NCBI GenBank assembly: GCA_021731045.1
Contig: JAKFYE010000007.1
Coordinates: 1-64,000 of the forward strand
DNA length: 64,000 nt
DNA from: Bdellovibrionales bacterium
GTDB taxonomy: Bacteria; Bdellovibrionota; Bdellovibrionia; Bdellovibrionales; JAKFYE01
Direction of reading: 5' to 3'
Positions 1 through 7,325 of this stretch are shown here, one piece after another. Both the position numbers and the translations under genes were made by a program. The notes beneath the pieces are model-generated. The model saw only the letters and a list, made by a program, of their open reading frames with translations, had not been told where the DNA came from and did not search any database. Numbering within the stretch: the first letter of the stretch is position 1; every line of letters starts with the position of its first letter.

Positions 1-125
1 GCTGTAAAGATCAGAGGTGGATTGATACCCATCACGTGATTCCCAAAAACTTAGGAGGTTCAAATTCGCTCGAGAACCTTGTAACCCTTTGCTCTGGGCA
101 TCATAAGCTTATGCATGCTCATTAA
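1..125 (+). CDS. HNH endonuclease, C-terminal fragment (5' end outside window)
   Basis: An open frame enters at base 3 and ends with TAA at 123-125. The roughly 40 visible residues contain the HNH signature: a THHVIPKNLGG segment, then a SLENLVTLC segment, and a final GHHKLMHAH. The paired histidines, the central Asn and the final His match the metal-binding/catalytic beta-beta-alpha fold of HNH nucleases. A Cys at the window edge may belong to a zinc CxxC pair lying upstream. The family includes homing, restriction and McrA-like enzymes, and the fragment is too short to decide among them. It is followed directly by the repeat array, so it may belong to a mobile element; that link is inference. 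Confidence 0.7.
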   Translation, partial: CKDQRWIDTHHVIPKNLGGSNSLENLVTLCSGHHKLMHAH

Positions 126-724
126 AGGTAAAAATACCTTGGCAAGAATTCTCCTGTCGCGCGACAGATAAAAAGAACTAAAAGGTGCCTACCACCTTTT
201 GTGGATGCAACGAATTAACAAAAGGTATCTTGGCAAGAACTCACCTGTCGCACGACAGGCAAATAGTCTTTCCAACACGGATCTTCAAATCTCAACCTCT
301 CCATTTCTAACCCTTTGTCGCTAAAAATACGAAGCAGCTGATCTAAAAAATATTTAACGATAATCATCAGCGGCGGCTGTTGGGGCTCCAACGCCCCCTT
401 GAAGCCGCTACTCAAATTCCTGGCAAATATTTTTTCCCACCTAAAAGTTGGCCACCCTCTCTCTAACTCTTTGTCGCCAAAAACACGAAACAACTGACCC
501 AAAAAATATTTTACCTAAAAACCCAGCGGGCGGCTGTTGGGGCTCCAACGCCCCCTTGAAGCCGCCATGTGAATAAACGGCAAATATTTTTCCACGCCTC
601 GGAGTTGGTCTGAACCCAGCGGGCTCATACCGTTTGGCACTTAACCGAACGGCATTGCCACTCATGGGGTTTTGAGTCTGTTCTCTCCTGCAAAGCTATC
701 GCGTATGTGACGTCGATATTAAAA
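126..724. other. 599-bp gene-free stretch of structured repeats
   Basis: No convincing gene lies here. The stretch holds two near-palindromes of the type CTGTCG..CGACAG (154-167 and 244-259), a hairpin of eight paired bases at 180-200 (AAAAGGTG/CACCTTTT), and a tandem array with a period of about 160 bp (about 258-640). Two short minus-strand open frames cover the array, but they only restate the repeat, share the same peptide and lack a ribosome site or a recognisable domain. Confidence 0.7.
258..640. repeat. Imperfect tandem repeat, ~160-bp period, with nested hairpins
   Basis: The word GGCAAATA (or GGCAAATAG) recurs at about 258, 422 and 579, giving spacings of 164 and 157 bp. Two full units (about 304-460 and 461-618) align over their whole length at roughly three quarters identity. 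Each unit contains a 38-base G+C-rich core (about 370-408 and 530-567). There an outer GGCGGC/GCCGCC stem encloses an inner GGGGC/GCCCC stem around a TCCAAC loop. The core is almost invariant while its surroundings vary, as expected for a selected fold or a recombination site. The unit is too long and too diverged for a CRISPR. Confidence 0.75.
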
Positions 725-1405
725 TTATTTTCTTAGCTTTGAATGGTTATCGTAGGCTTTACGAGATGTGATCGCTTGTTTTGACCACTTGTCGGCTTCT
801 ACGGAATAGGTTTTTCGCTTTTCTTCCCATTTCGCTTTTTCCGCGATGGCCGCTTGCTCTTTTTTATTAATTTCGGCTTCGAGTTCAGAGACTTGCTTTT
901 TCTGTTGGTCCCACTCTAGTTTTTCGTTGTCGATTTCTTTGACCTTCTCGTCATAAGCCACAAGGTTGGCTTCACGTTGACGTTGATTCTCCTCGAGTTT
1001 TGCTAATCTTTCTTTTAATTTAGCAATTTGATCTGACTCCTGTTTTATCTTAGAGTTCTCGACCACCTTAAGTTGGTCGATTTTAACTTTCTCCCCATCT
1101 AGTTTCCTTTTTGCATCTTCTGATTTTTTGGCATTTTCAATTGCTGTTTTTCTTTGCTTGCGTAAATTTTCGATGGCGGCTGCAGATTCCTTAATATTGG
1201 TATCTACAGTGCTTAAGTTCGACTGATACTGGTCACGATTTTTTTCACTGTTTTCTGCATTCACTTTTAGTTGATCGAGTTTTTGATCAACGTTGGGATC
1301 CGCCGCATAACTCTGAGCGCTTAAAACGAGTGCGCTAAAAAGTCCGCCGGTAACCAACATAGATTTTAATTTTTCTTTTCCGCTAGTTTTTTTCTGCATG
1401 CTCAT
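725..1405 (-). CDS. Secreted coiled-coil protein, last gene of Glt-like operon
   Basis: This 226-residue protein has an N-terminal signal-type segment (LKSMLVTGGLFSALVLSAQ, cleavage near SYA-AD). Almost everything after it is charged and heptad-like, rich in K, E, Q and A from about residue 40 to 205, so it should form a long periplasmic coiled coil. The start follows an AGGGGGAT ribosome site; a second in-frame ATG lies two codons on. It sits 15 bp after the TPR gene and is probably co-transcribed. No enzymatic motif is visible. By position it may be an accessory structural part of the envelope complex, which is inference. Confidence 0.85.
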   Translation of the reverse strand: MSMQKKTSGKEKLKSMLVTGGLFSALVLSAQSYAADPNVDQKLDQLKVNAENSEKNRDQYQSNLSTVDTNIKESAAAIENLRKQRKTAIENAKKSEDAKRKLDGEKVKIDQLKVVENSKIKQESDQIAKLKERLAKLEENQRQREANLVAYDEKVKEIDNEKLEWDQQKKQVSELEAEINKKEQAAIAEKAKWEEKRKTYSVEADKWSKQAITSRKAYDNHSKLRK

Positions 1406-1420
1406 GATATCCCCCTAAAC

Positions 1421-3805
1421 TTATTTCGTAATCGATGCGCTTTTTCTTTCTGGACAATTGTCTTTTAACCCTGAGCGATAGTGACCAATCTCGTCTTCCC
1501 AGAATTCTCCGTCAAAATTCCACTGTAGAGCCTTACTCTCTGGTTTTGCCGTTCGAGGTATACGTTTCGAATTTTCGCCCCCCGCCGTTCCACCTGCTGC
1601 ATGAAAACGAATATTCTCGCCACTTCCGGCAAACGTTTCGTAGCGAAGTAATTCGTTATTATCTAAAATACTTACTAAACGTGTTTCGATTTTCTTCATG
1701 CGATCTTTCAAAACATCTCCAGCCGCCATTTGTAAATCTTTTTTGCGTGACTGCAGATGATTCAATGCGATCTTTTTAAAATCTAAGAACGATTTATGGC
1801 TGTCTTCATAAACCTGCAATTCAAACACTAAATCTTCTCGATTACCCTCTTCAAATTTCTTTTCGCTTTTCCATTGATTCAAGTTTTTTGCGAATTCAGG
1901 ATTCTTATCTGCCTTCTTAAGTTTCATAGTCAAATCGGCAATGCGCTCCTTTGATTTTTTAAGCAACCACTTCACTTGACCTTTGTCTTTATTCACAATC
2001 GTATTAATAAAGTCATATTGATCAAGTTCATCGATACGCGCATTAATCGCCTCTTGTACATTTAAGAAGTCGCGGTGACGGCCGATCTCTCGCAGTACTT
2101 GATATGGAAGGCCCTCGATACTTTGTGAGGTCGTCGCCGCCTTTAAGTACTTAACTAAGGCTTCATAGTACTGAATGGTTTTGGCATTTTTTCTAAAACC
2201 CTGGATTTGACCTAACCAAGCACGGTGCTTCTGTTCAAGTTGCGACAATGTTTTATAAGCATCTCCATACTGACAAATATTGAGATAGCCAATTGTTCGA
2301 ACCACAAATGATTCGGGTTGATAGACGCTTTTAAAGTAAGGTGAATGGATAGAGTACATATTGCCTATCGCACTTGCCGAATCTCCAATAAGTAATTGCG
2401 TCCATCCTTGTTCGATTAAAGCCTCAATCCAAAGAGGGTGGTCTTTTTTTATTTCAGAGTAGCTTTCAATGGCCTCTTTATATTTCTTCTCTTGGAACGA
2501 AATTCTTCCAAGATTAAGTGAAACTAATGCTCGTAAGTTTTTGTCTCCGCCATTTTGGTCAATGTACTCTTTAAGCTTCTTTTGGCGCTCGAGTGATTGC
2601 GGACGACGATCAAGGCTATATTCAGAAACAGCCATGATATATTGTGCTTCTGGATATTTTTTATACTTCTTCGTAACTTTATCGGCATGTTCAAAAGCCA
2701 GGTTGTAGTGACCTTGACGAGACGAAGCCTTAGCGATGATATAATGAAAGTCATCTCGCGCATCTAACGGCACAACTTTATCATCAACTTTTTTTAATTC
2801 GGTTGAAATCTCTTCTTCAAATTCTTTTGGTAAATCTGCTGTTAAAATACGAAGAGCATGGCTCAAGGATTTTTCATCTGTAGTTTTAATAACCTCTTTC
2901 ATTCTTTTAATTGATTCCGTATAAAGACCCATTTGATGTAAGCAAATCGCCAAATGATAGTTGGCTTCAGCGCGGATCGAAGTATTTTCGGCTTTTGTAA
3001 GATCTGTTAATAAGCCGGCAGCTAAATGACACTTTTTATTATTTTCTAAAATAATATTCGCTTTTAGCATTTTAATTTCTTCGGCTGTTAAAAACTTAGT
3101 CTCCTTTAGGTCAATAGGAGTTTCTGTACCAATATTCATTGTAATTTTACTAACAGTTTCGAAAGAAATTCGCTCACCTGGTCCAAACGCTGTGACTTGA
3201 AGATTTCTTACAGAATTTACAGTTTCGGGATTTTCAGCCAAGGCGGTTTTTAATTCTTTTTCTGACATCAATGCTGGTGTATCTAAAGCTTTAGGATTTT
3301 GAAATTCTGCCGCTTTCATTTCTATGTTTTGGAGTTGCCATTCTGATCGACTCATCATCGGCTCGTCGCCGATGTCGAGCAAAGGAATTTTGCTGACGGA
3401 TATCATTTCAATTTTAGACTTTCCCGATTTTGTTTTTGTTTCCTTTTTTTGAACAAGATCAAAAACGGCCACACCTGATTTTGTTTTTTTAAGTGTGCTG
3501 TCCCCTTCTCGTCCCGGACGGCTTTCTACTATAGGTTTTTGCGCTTTCACCATTACAATATCTTTAGCAATAACGTCGTTCGCACTTTGACGAACAGTAT
3601 CGTTCGCATAAGCCGGAAGGCGCTGCAACCGCTCCCTTACTTCTCCTTGTGAAACCGTAGGTCGTACTTCTGGTACGGACTCGGCAACGACGACTTTTTG
3701 AAAGCGAGTGCTTTCTATACGTGTTCCGTCACCCTCCAAAATTCGCGCTTGCACGAGTGTCGGCAAGCCAAGGGTCAATAGAATAAATGTTTTCATGAAA
3801 CTCAT
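1421..3805 (-). CDS. Large periplasmic TPR-repeat protein of Glt-like operon
   Basis: A 794-residue protein with signal peptide (MKTFILLTLGLPTLVQA). Residues about 20-240 are low in recognisable motifs and rich in K, E and V. From about 250 to 560 there are helical pairs of TPR type (for example NLGRISFQEKKYKEAIESYS and the region around AEANYHLAICLHQMGLY). The C-terminal third is charged and helical. The ATG overlaps the stop of the barrel gene by ATGA, with GGAGG seven bases upstream, implying translational coupling. Role inferred: protein-protein scaffold in the periplasm of the trans-envelope machine. Confidence 0.88.
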   Translation of the reverse strand: MSFMKTFILLTLGLPTLVQARILEGDGTRIESTRFQKVVVAESVPEVRPTVSQGEVRERLQRLPAYANDTVRQSANDVIAKDIVMVKAQKPIVESRPGREGDSTLKKTKSGVAVFDLVQKKETKTKSGKSKIEMISVSKIPLLDIGDEPMMSRSEWQLQNIEMKAAEFQNPKALDTPALMSEKELKTALAENPETVNSVRNLQVTAFGPGERISFETVSKITMNIGTETPIDLKETKFLTAEEIKMLKANIILENNKKCHLAAGLLTDLTKAENTSIRAEANYHLAICLHQMGLYTESIKRMKEVIKTTDEKSLSHALRILTADLPKEFEEEISTELKKVDDKVVPLDARDDFHYIIAKASSRQGHYNLAFEHADKVTKKYKKYPEAQYIMAVSEYSLDRRPQSLERQKKLKEYIDQNGGDKNLRALVSLNLGRISFQEKKYKEAIESYSEIKKDHPLWIEALIEQGWTQLLIGDSASAIGNMYSIHSPYFKSVYQPESFVVRTIGYLNICQYGDAYKTLSQLEQKHRAWLGQIQGFRKNAKTIQYYEALVKYLKAATTSQSIEGLPYQVLREIGRHRDFLNVQEAINARIDELDQYDFINTIVNKDKGQVKWLLKKSKERIADLTMKLKKADKNPEFAKNLNQWKSEKKFEEGNREDLVFELQVYEDSHKSFLDFKKIALNHLQSRKKDLQMAAGDVLKDRMKKIETRLVSILDNNELLRYETFAGSGENIRFHAAGGTAGGENSKRIPRTAKPESKALQWNFDGEFWEDEIGHYRSGLKDNCPERKSASITK

Positions 3806-4653
3806 TTTGAGCCTCCGAAGCCGAAGTAATATGTAATACCGAACTGAATCGCAACAGAATGGTTGCCTTTTTCTTTCACTGGTTCTTGAGTACGGTACTT
3901 AATAACTTTATCGTTGTAAAAACGGTTTCTCATATCAATACGAAACGCGAATTCTTTTGATAAGAAATAATGTTGGGCAATATCAAGTGTAATTGTAGGG
4001 CTTGTTTCTGCAGGAGCCGCGCCGCTAGCGACTTGCTGTTCGTAACCCATAACGCCAATTCCTGGAGAAATCGACATATCAAAATAAAGAATTTTCTTTT
4101 CTAAAAGACTGAGTTTTGCATAAATCGGAACCCAGTTAAATGAAACACCATAAAAATAGGTTTGGCGGTTAAAGTCGGCAGTCGTACCGTTGCTTGAAAT
4201 AAAGCCTTCTGTTACGCTGCTGTCTTTTAAATTATATTTGCTGTAAGACGCTTCGATACCATAACGCTCGCTAAAATAGTAGTTAGCCGATAGACCCAAT
4301 ACTGAACCTGAACTAAAGCTGTCTGTTACGAGTGGGCCGATAGATGGGGTAAGACCAAATCGTCCAGCTTTAGAGTACAATCTGTTTTGAACAACGTTGA
4401 ACTCCACATCTTTTGGTGCCCAATACTTTTGCTCTAAATCAGAAATGTCCACTTTTTCTTCAGACGTTTTTTTAACTTCTTTTTTATCCGCGTCTTTTTT
4501 ATCGCTCTCTTTGCCGGCGGGTGCCGCTACGGATTCAGAGGCCGCATCTTTTTTCGATTTTTTAGCTCGTTTATATTGTGAATCTTGAGCATAGCTAACC
4601 GAGCTAAGCATCGCGGCGATAACAAAAAACAATAGTGTACTCTGAGTGCGCAT
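3802..4653 (-). CDS. Outer-membrane beta-barrel domain protein of Glt-like operon
   Basis: The preferred start is the ATG at 4653, preceded by GGGAGG; it gives a clean signal peptide (MRTQSTLLFFVIAAMLSSVSYA). A Lys/Asp/Glu-rich linker (about 30-80) follows, then a segment of alternating aromatic and polar residues from about 95 to the end, finishing in an aromatic-rich strand (ITYYFGFGGSK). This is the outline of the outer-membrane beta-barrel family found in myxobacterial/bdellovibrio gliding clusters. The stop overlaps the start of the TPR gene. In the Myxococcus Glt system such barrels are thought to carry force to the outer membrane; the same job here is inference. Confidence 0.87.
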   Translation of the reverse strand: MRTQSTLLFFVIAAMLSSVSYAQDSQYKRAKKSKKDAASESVAAPAGKESDKKDADKKEVKKTSEEKVDISDLEQKYWAPKDVEFNVVQNRLYSKAGRFGLTPSIGPLVTDSFSSGSVLGLSANYYFSERYGIEASYSKYNLKDSSVTEGFISSNGTTADFNRQTYFYGVSFNWVPIYAKLSLLEKKILYFDMSISPGIGVMGYEQQVASGAAPAETSPTITLDIAQHYFLSKEFAFRIDMRNRFYNDKVIKYRTQEPVKEKGNHSVAIQFGITYYFGFGGSK

Positions 4654-4693
4654 AAAGCCTCCCGTGTGCAACAAAATTAGTTACGCAACATTA

Positions 4694-6154
4694 TCAGTTC
4701 GTACTTTTAAATAAGAACGGATAAGTAACTAAGACAGATGTCCCGCCTTTCGGCATTGGGAACTTCCATCGTGCGACACGCCTCAGAATACATCCCTCTA
4801 CATCGGCGTTCTTTAATGTTGTCGTTCCAACCCGTTGTTCGGCAACGGTACCATCTAAACCAATCGTAAACTTGATTAAAATTTTTCCATAAAGATCTGG
4901 GTGCGCACTTAATTGGCGCTCGTAACAGTAACGAATTTGTCCCAGCTCTCCTTTAATAATCTCCGCAATAATATCTTTATCTAATCCCCCACCAACTTCG
5001 GCTTCTTCTTCAATAACTCCAACGTTTGATGAGCCAACTCCCGCCGTACCTAAACCGGTTCCTTCCTTATAGTCTCCGCTTCCACCTTTTCCTGTTGTAC
5101 CGATACCTTTAAATTTAAATTCTTTGCCGTTCGCCGTGCCTGAAATTGGATCTTTTCCAACCGAAGCGGTGGTAAGGGCCGCTACCGCACGTCCCGTGCC
5201 TTTTTCGTTTACCGAACCTAGAGCCGATAGTAAGGTCGCATTTGAAGCCGTGCGCTTTGCGATTTTGCCAATTAATTGACTTAAATTTGTGGCTTTAACT
5301 TGAGAAATCAATTTTGCGGCTGTCGCGTTTTTATATACAGACTTATCTGTTCCGCTCTTACCTGCTGGGGCTGCGGCAAATTTCTTTTCAGCAACTTTAT
5401 TGGATTCTTGACGTTTTTCTACCAAAACTTTTGCGCTGTAAATCATGCTCGCATATTTGTTATCAAGTTCTGGAAGAACCTTTGCTGCGTCCGGATCGGA
5501 TGGTTTTAAAATAATTACCAACGCCATAATAAGCGACACTAGAGCCGTAGCAAAAAGCGGCCACTTCATGTCTTGATCAACTTTTAATGGCTCCGTTTTA
5601 ACCAGCCCTGGATCGCTAACTAATCTTTGTTGAATGGTAATTTTTCCGGTCGATTTACTAATCCACTGTTCACTTTTTGGTGCCGCAAACTCATGAACAT
5701 CCGCATCGATATGAGTTTTAAAGGATTCATTTACAGGCAACAAATACGTTTGCAAAATACCCGACTCGTTTTTTAAAACAACTTGATGATAGCTTAAAGG
5801 TCCCGATTTGCTTGGAGTCTCTTGTGGCTCAAACAAATTGCGGTGTGGCTCAACAGGTTTTAAAACCAATTCGTGTTGACCAATTTTAACTACAATGTTT
5901 TTAGAAATTTGCATTTCATTAATGGAATGAGCGTTCACCCAAGTTCCCGTTGTGCTACCAAAATCAAACACGTACCAAGAGCCTTTGCGACATTCTATAA
6001 TCGCATGAAAAGGACTAATGTCAGTACCCATAAGGCGCATATCAGATTTTTTATTTGATCCGATAACCATGGGGCGATGTTTAGACGTCAGCTGCATCTT
6101 TTTTAAGGAGCGACCGGCATGACGATGTTCTACTAAAAGCGATGTCGTTTTCAT
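4694..6154 (-). CDS. FHA-TM-AgmX/PglI C-terminal domain protein (GltG-like)
   Basis: Residues about 23-103 form an FHA domain, with GSNKKSD, SPFHA and GSTTGTWVN matching phosphothreonine-binding loops. One transmembrane helix follows near 200-220 (FATALVSLIMALVIIL), then an Ala/Lys/Gly-rich linker. The final ~100 residues are the TonB-like AgmX/PglI module: IRYCYERQL, GKILIKFTIGLDG, CILRRVARWKFP. Cytoplasmic FHA plus periplasmic TonB-like end is the architecture of Myxococcus GltG/PglI. The second ATG (6154) is preferred because AAGGAT lies eight bases before it; the first ATG is too close. The window holds one Ser/Thr kinase (54.9 kb) as a possible source of the phospho-ligand, but that pairing is speculation. 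Confidence 0.92.
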   Translation of the reverse strand: MKTTSLLVEHRHAGRSLKKMQLTSKHRPMVIGSNKKSDMRLMGTDISPFHAIIECRKGSWYVFDFGSTTGTWVNAHSINEMQISKNIVVKIGQHELVLKPVEPHRNLFEPQETPSKSGPLSYHQVVLKNESGILQTYLLPVNESFKTHIDADVHEFAAPKSEQWISKSTGKITIQQRLVSDPGLVKTEPLKVDQDMKWPLFATALVSLIMALVIILKPSDPDAAKVLPELDNKYASMIYSAKVLVEKRQESNKVAEKKFAAAPAGKSGTDKSVYKNATAAKLISQVKATNLSQLIGKIAKRTASNATLLSALGSVNEKGTGRAVAALTTASVGKDPISGTANGKEFKFKGIGTTGKGGSGDYKEGTGLGTAGVGSSNVGVIEEEAEVGGGLDKDIIAEIIKGELGQIRYCYERQLSAHPDLYGKILIKFTIGLDGTVAEQRVGTTTLKNADVEGCILRRVARWKFPMPKGGTSVLVTYPFLFKSTN

Positions 6155-6165
6155 AGTCATAATCC

Positions 6166-6414
6166 TTATTTCAAGTACTCCACAGAATCTTTTATGTTTT
6201 CATCAAACTGTTTTCTCACGTTATACAAAGGCATAAAATCTATTCCTCTTTTTTGTACGAGGTAACTTCCATCTGGTTTTCGTGCTTCACCATCAATGGC
6301 TGAACCATCAAAATTAATCTCTTGAGTTTTTTTAACTTTTTTGGATTGCGCCATTGCGCTTAGTCCAAAACAACCTACCATCATGAGAGTTATAAAATAG
6401 TACCGTGTTTTCAT
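6166..6414 (-). CDS. Small secreted protein of Glt-like operon (GltF position)
   Basis: An 82-residue protein with a signal peptide (MKTRYYFITLMMVGCFGLSAMA) and a short basic then acidic mature part with a DGEARKPDGSY segment. It overlaps the TPR lipoprotein gene by four bases and lies 11 bp before the FHA gene. Myxococcus has a small protein at the equivalent place between the TPR lipoprotein and the FHA protein. The signal region contains a Cys (VGCF), but the context is a poor lipobox because the hydrophobic stretch continues after it. No function can be read from sequence alone. Confidence 0.85.
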   Translation of the reverse strand: MKTRYYFITLMMVGCFGLSAMAQSKKVKKTQEINFDGSAIDGEARKPDGSYLVQKRGIDFMPLYNVRKQFDENIKDSVEYLK

Positions 6415-7325
6415 TTACGTATTCCCCCTTGCCCGGAACCAGCAAGTGACCGATTGCCATGAATTGACATTTTTAAATCACTGATTTTTTTCTCTAAATC
6501 AAAATCAAGTACTCGTTGATACTTACCATTTTTGTATTCGTTTTGAATAAACGTGTAGACTTCCAATGCCTTTGCGCCGTCATTTAATAAGTTTTCATAT
6601 ACGAAGGCCTGGCGTATCAAAAAGATAGGATCGGTCGGACAATGTCGTCCGCCTCTTTCTAAATATTCAATTGCCCCACGACCATCAGAACTCTGAATAT
6701 TACACTCTGCTAATCCCATGAGTGCCGTCGGGTCGCGCGGTCGAGCTCTTAAAACTGATTGGAAATGAAGAGCCGCTTTGGCGTAAGACTGATCTCTAAA
6801 ATGAATTTGGCCTACAAATAAATGGGCATCGATCATATTCGGATCCAACTGTAATGATTTGGTAAAGGCCTCGAGACTTTCTGTAAAAGCTTCTTTCTTC
6901 CATAAAATGCGGCCTTTTTGAAAATGAACAATTCCCATATTAGGAGCACGTTTAACGGTTAGCTCGGCCATCCATAAGGCACGCTCTAAAGCATTTTCTG
7001 ATTCAGCTTTAAGACCTAAATAGTAAGGACCCCATGGAGATTTCGTGTCTCTACGAGAAAGTTCATAACCAATCTCTTCAACGTTGGACCATTTATTACT
7101 TTTTAAGCACGCATTGGCTTCGCTTACTAAAGCTTTCCAAGAGTGCTTATCGTACTTATTTGATGGCGTTCGGCACTCAGATTTATCCCATTGCGCGACC
7201 GGTGTCGCAATAAAACCTGTATTTAAAGCCACCGAATTTTTTGTCTCAGACTTTTGCTGTCCTGACTTAGTTGCTGTTGTACACGCGACGGTGAATAGCA
7301 ATGTGGTCATCAAGAGTTTTTTCAT
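6411..7325 (-). CDS. TPR lipoprotein of Glt-like operon (GltE/AglT-like)
   Basis: A 304-residue protein with a lipoprotein signal (LLMTTLLFTVAC, predicted acylated Cys at 15). At least three clear TPRs lie between about 100 and 235: GPYYLGLKAESENALERALW, then VHFQKGRILWKKEAFTESLE and AHLFVGQIHFRDQSYAKAAL. The start has GGAGG eight bases upstream and overlaps the end of the large TPR gene by four bases. The order large TPR, TPR lipoprotein, small protein, FHA protein matches the Myxococcus gltD-E-F-G order as I recall it. Outer-membrane anchoring is expected; an inner-membrane fate cannot be excluded. Confidence 0.9.
   Translation of the reverse strand: MKKLLMTTLLFTVACTTATKSGQQKSETKNSVALNTGFIATPVAQWDKSECRTPSNKYDKHSWKALVSEANACLKSNKWSNVEEIGYELSRRDTKSPWGPYYLGLKAESENALERALWMAELTVKRAPNMGIVHFQKGRILWKKEAFTESLEAFTKSLQLDPNMIDAHLFVGQIHFRDQSYAKAALHFQSVLRARPRDPTALMGLAECNIQSSDGRGAIEYLERGGRHCPTDPIFLIRQAFVYENLLNDGAKALEVYTFIQNEYKNGKYQRVLDFDLEKKISDLKMSIHGNRSLAGSGQGGIRK

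Noticed and set aside
258-640. CRISPR array
   Set aside because: Units are about 160 bp, diverged and adjacent, with no short identical repeats or unique spacers and no cas genes.
215-665. Two minus-strand open frames of 95 and 74 codons over the repeat array
   Set aside because: They only translate the same ~160-bp repeat (shared FKGALEPQQPP), lack ribosome sites and a domain, and the hairpin structure explains the sequence conservation.
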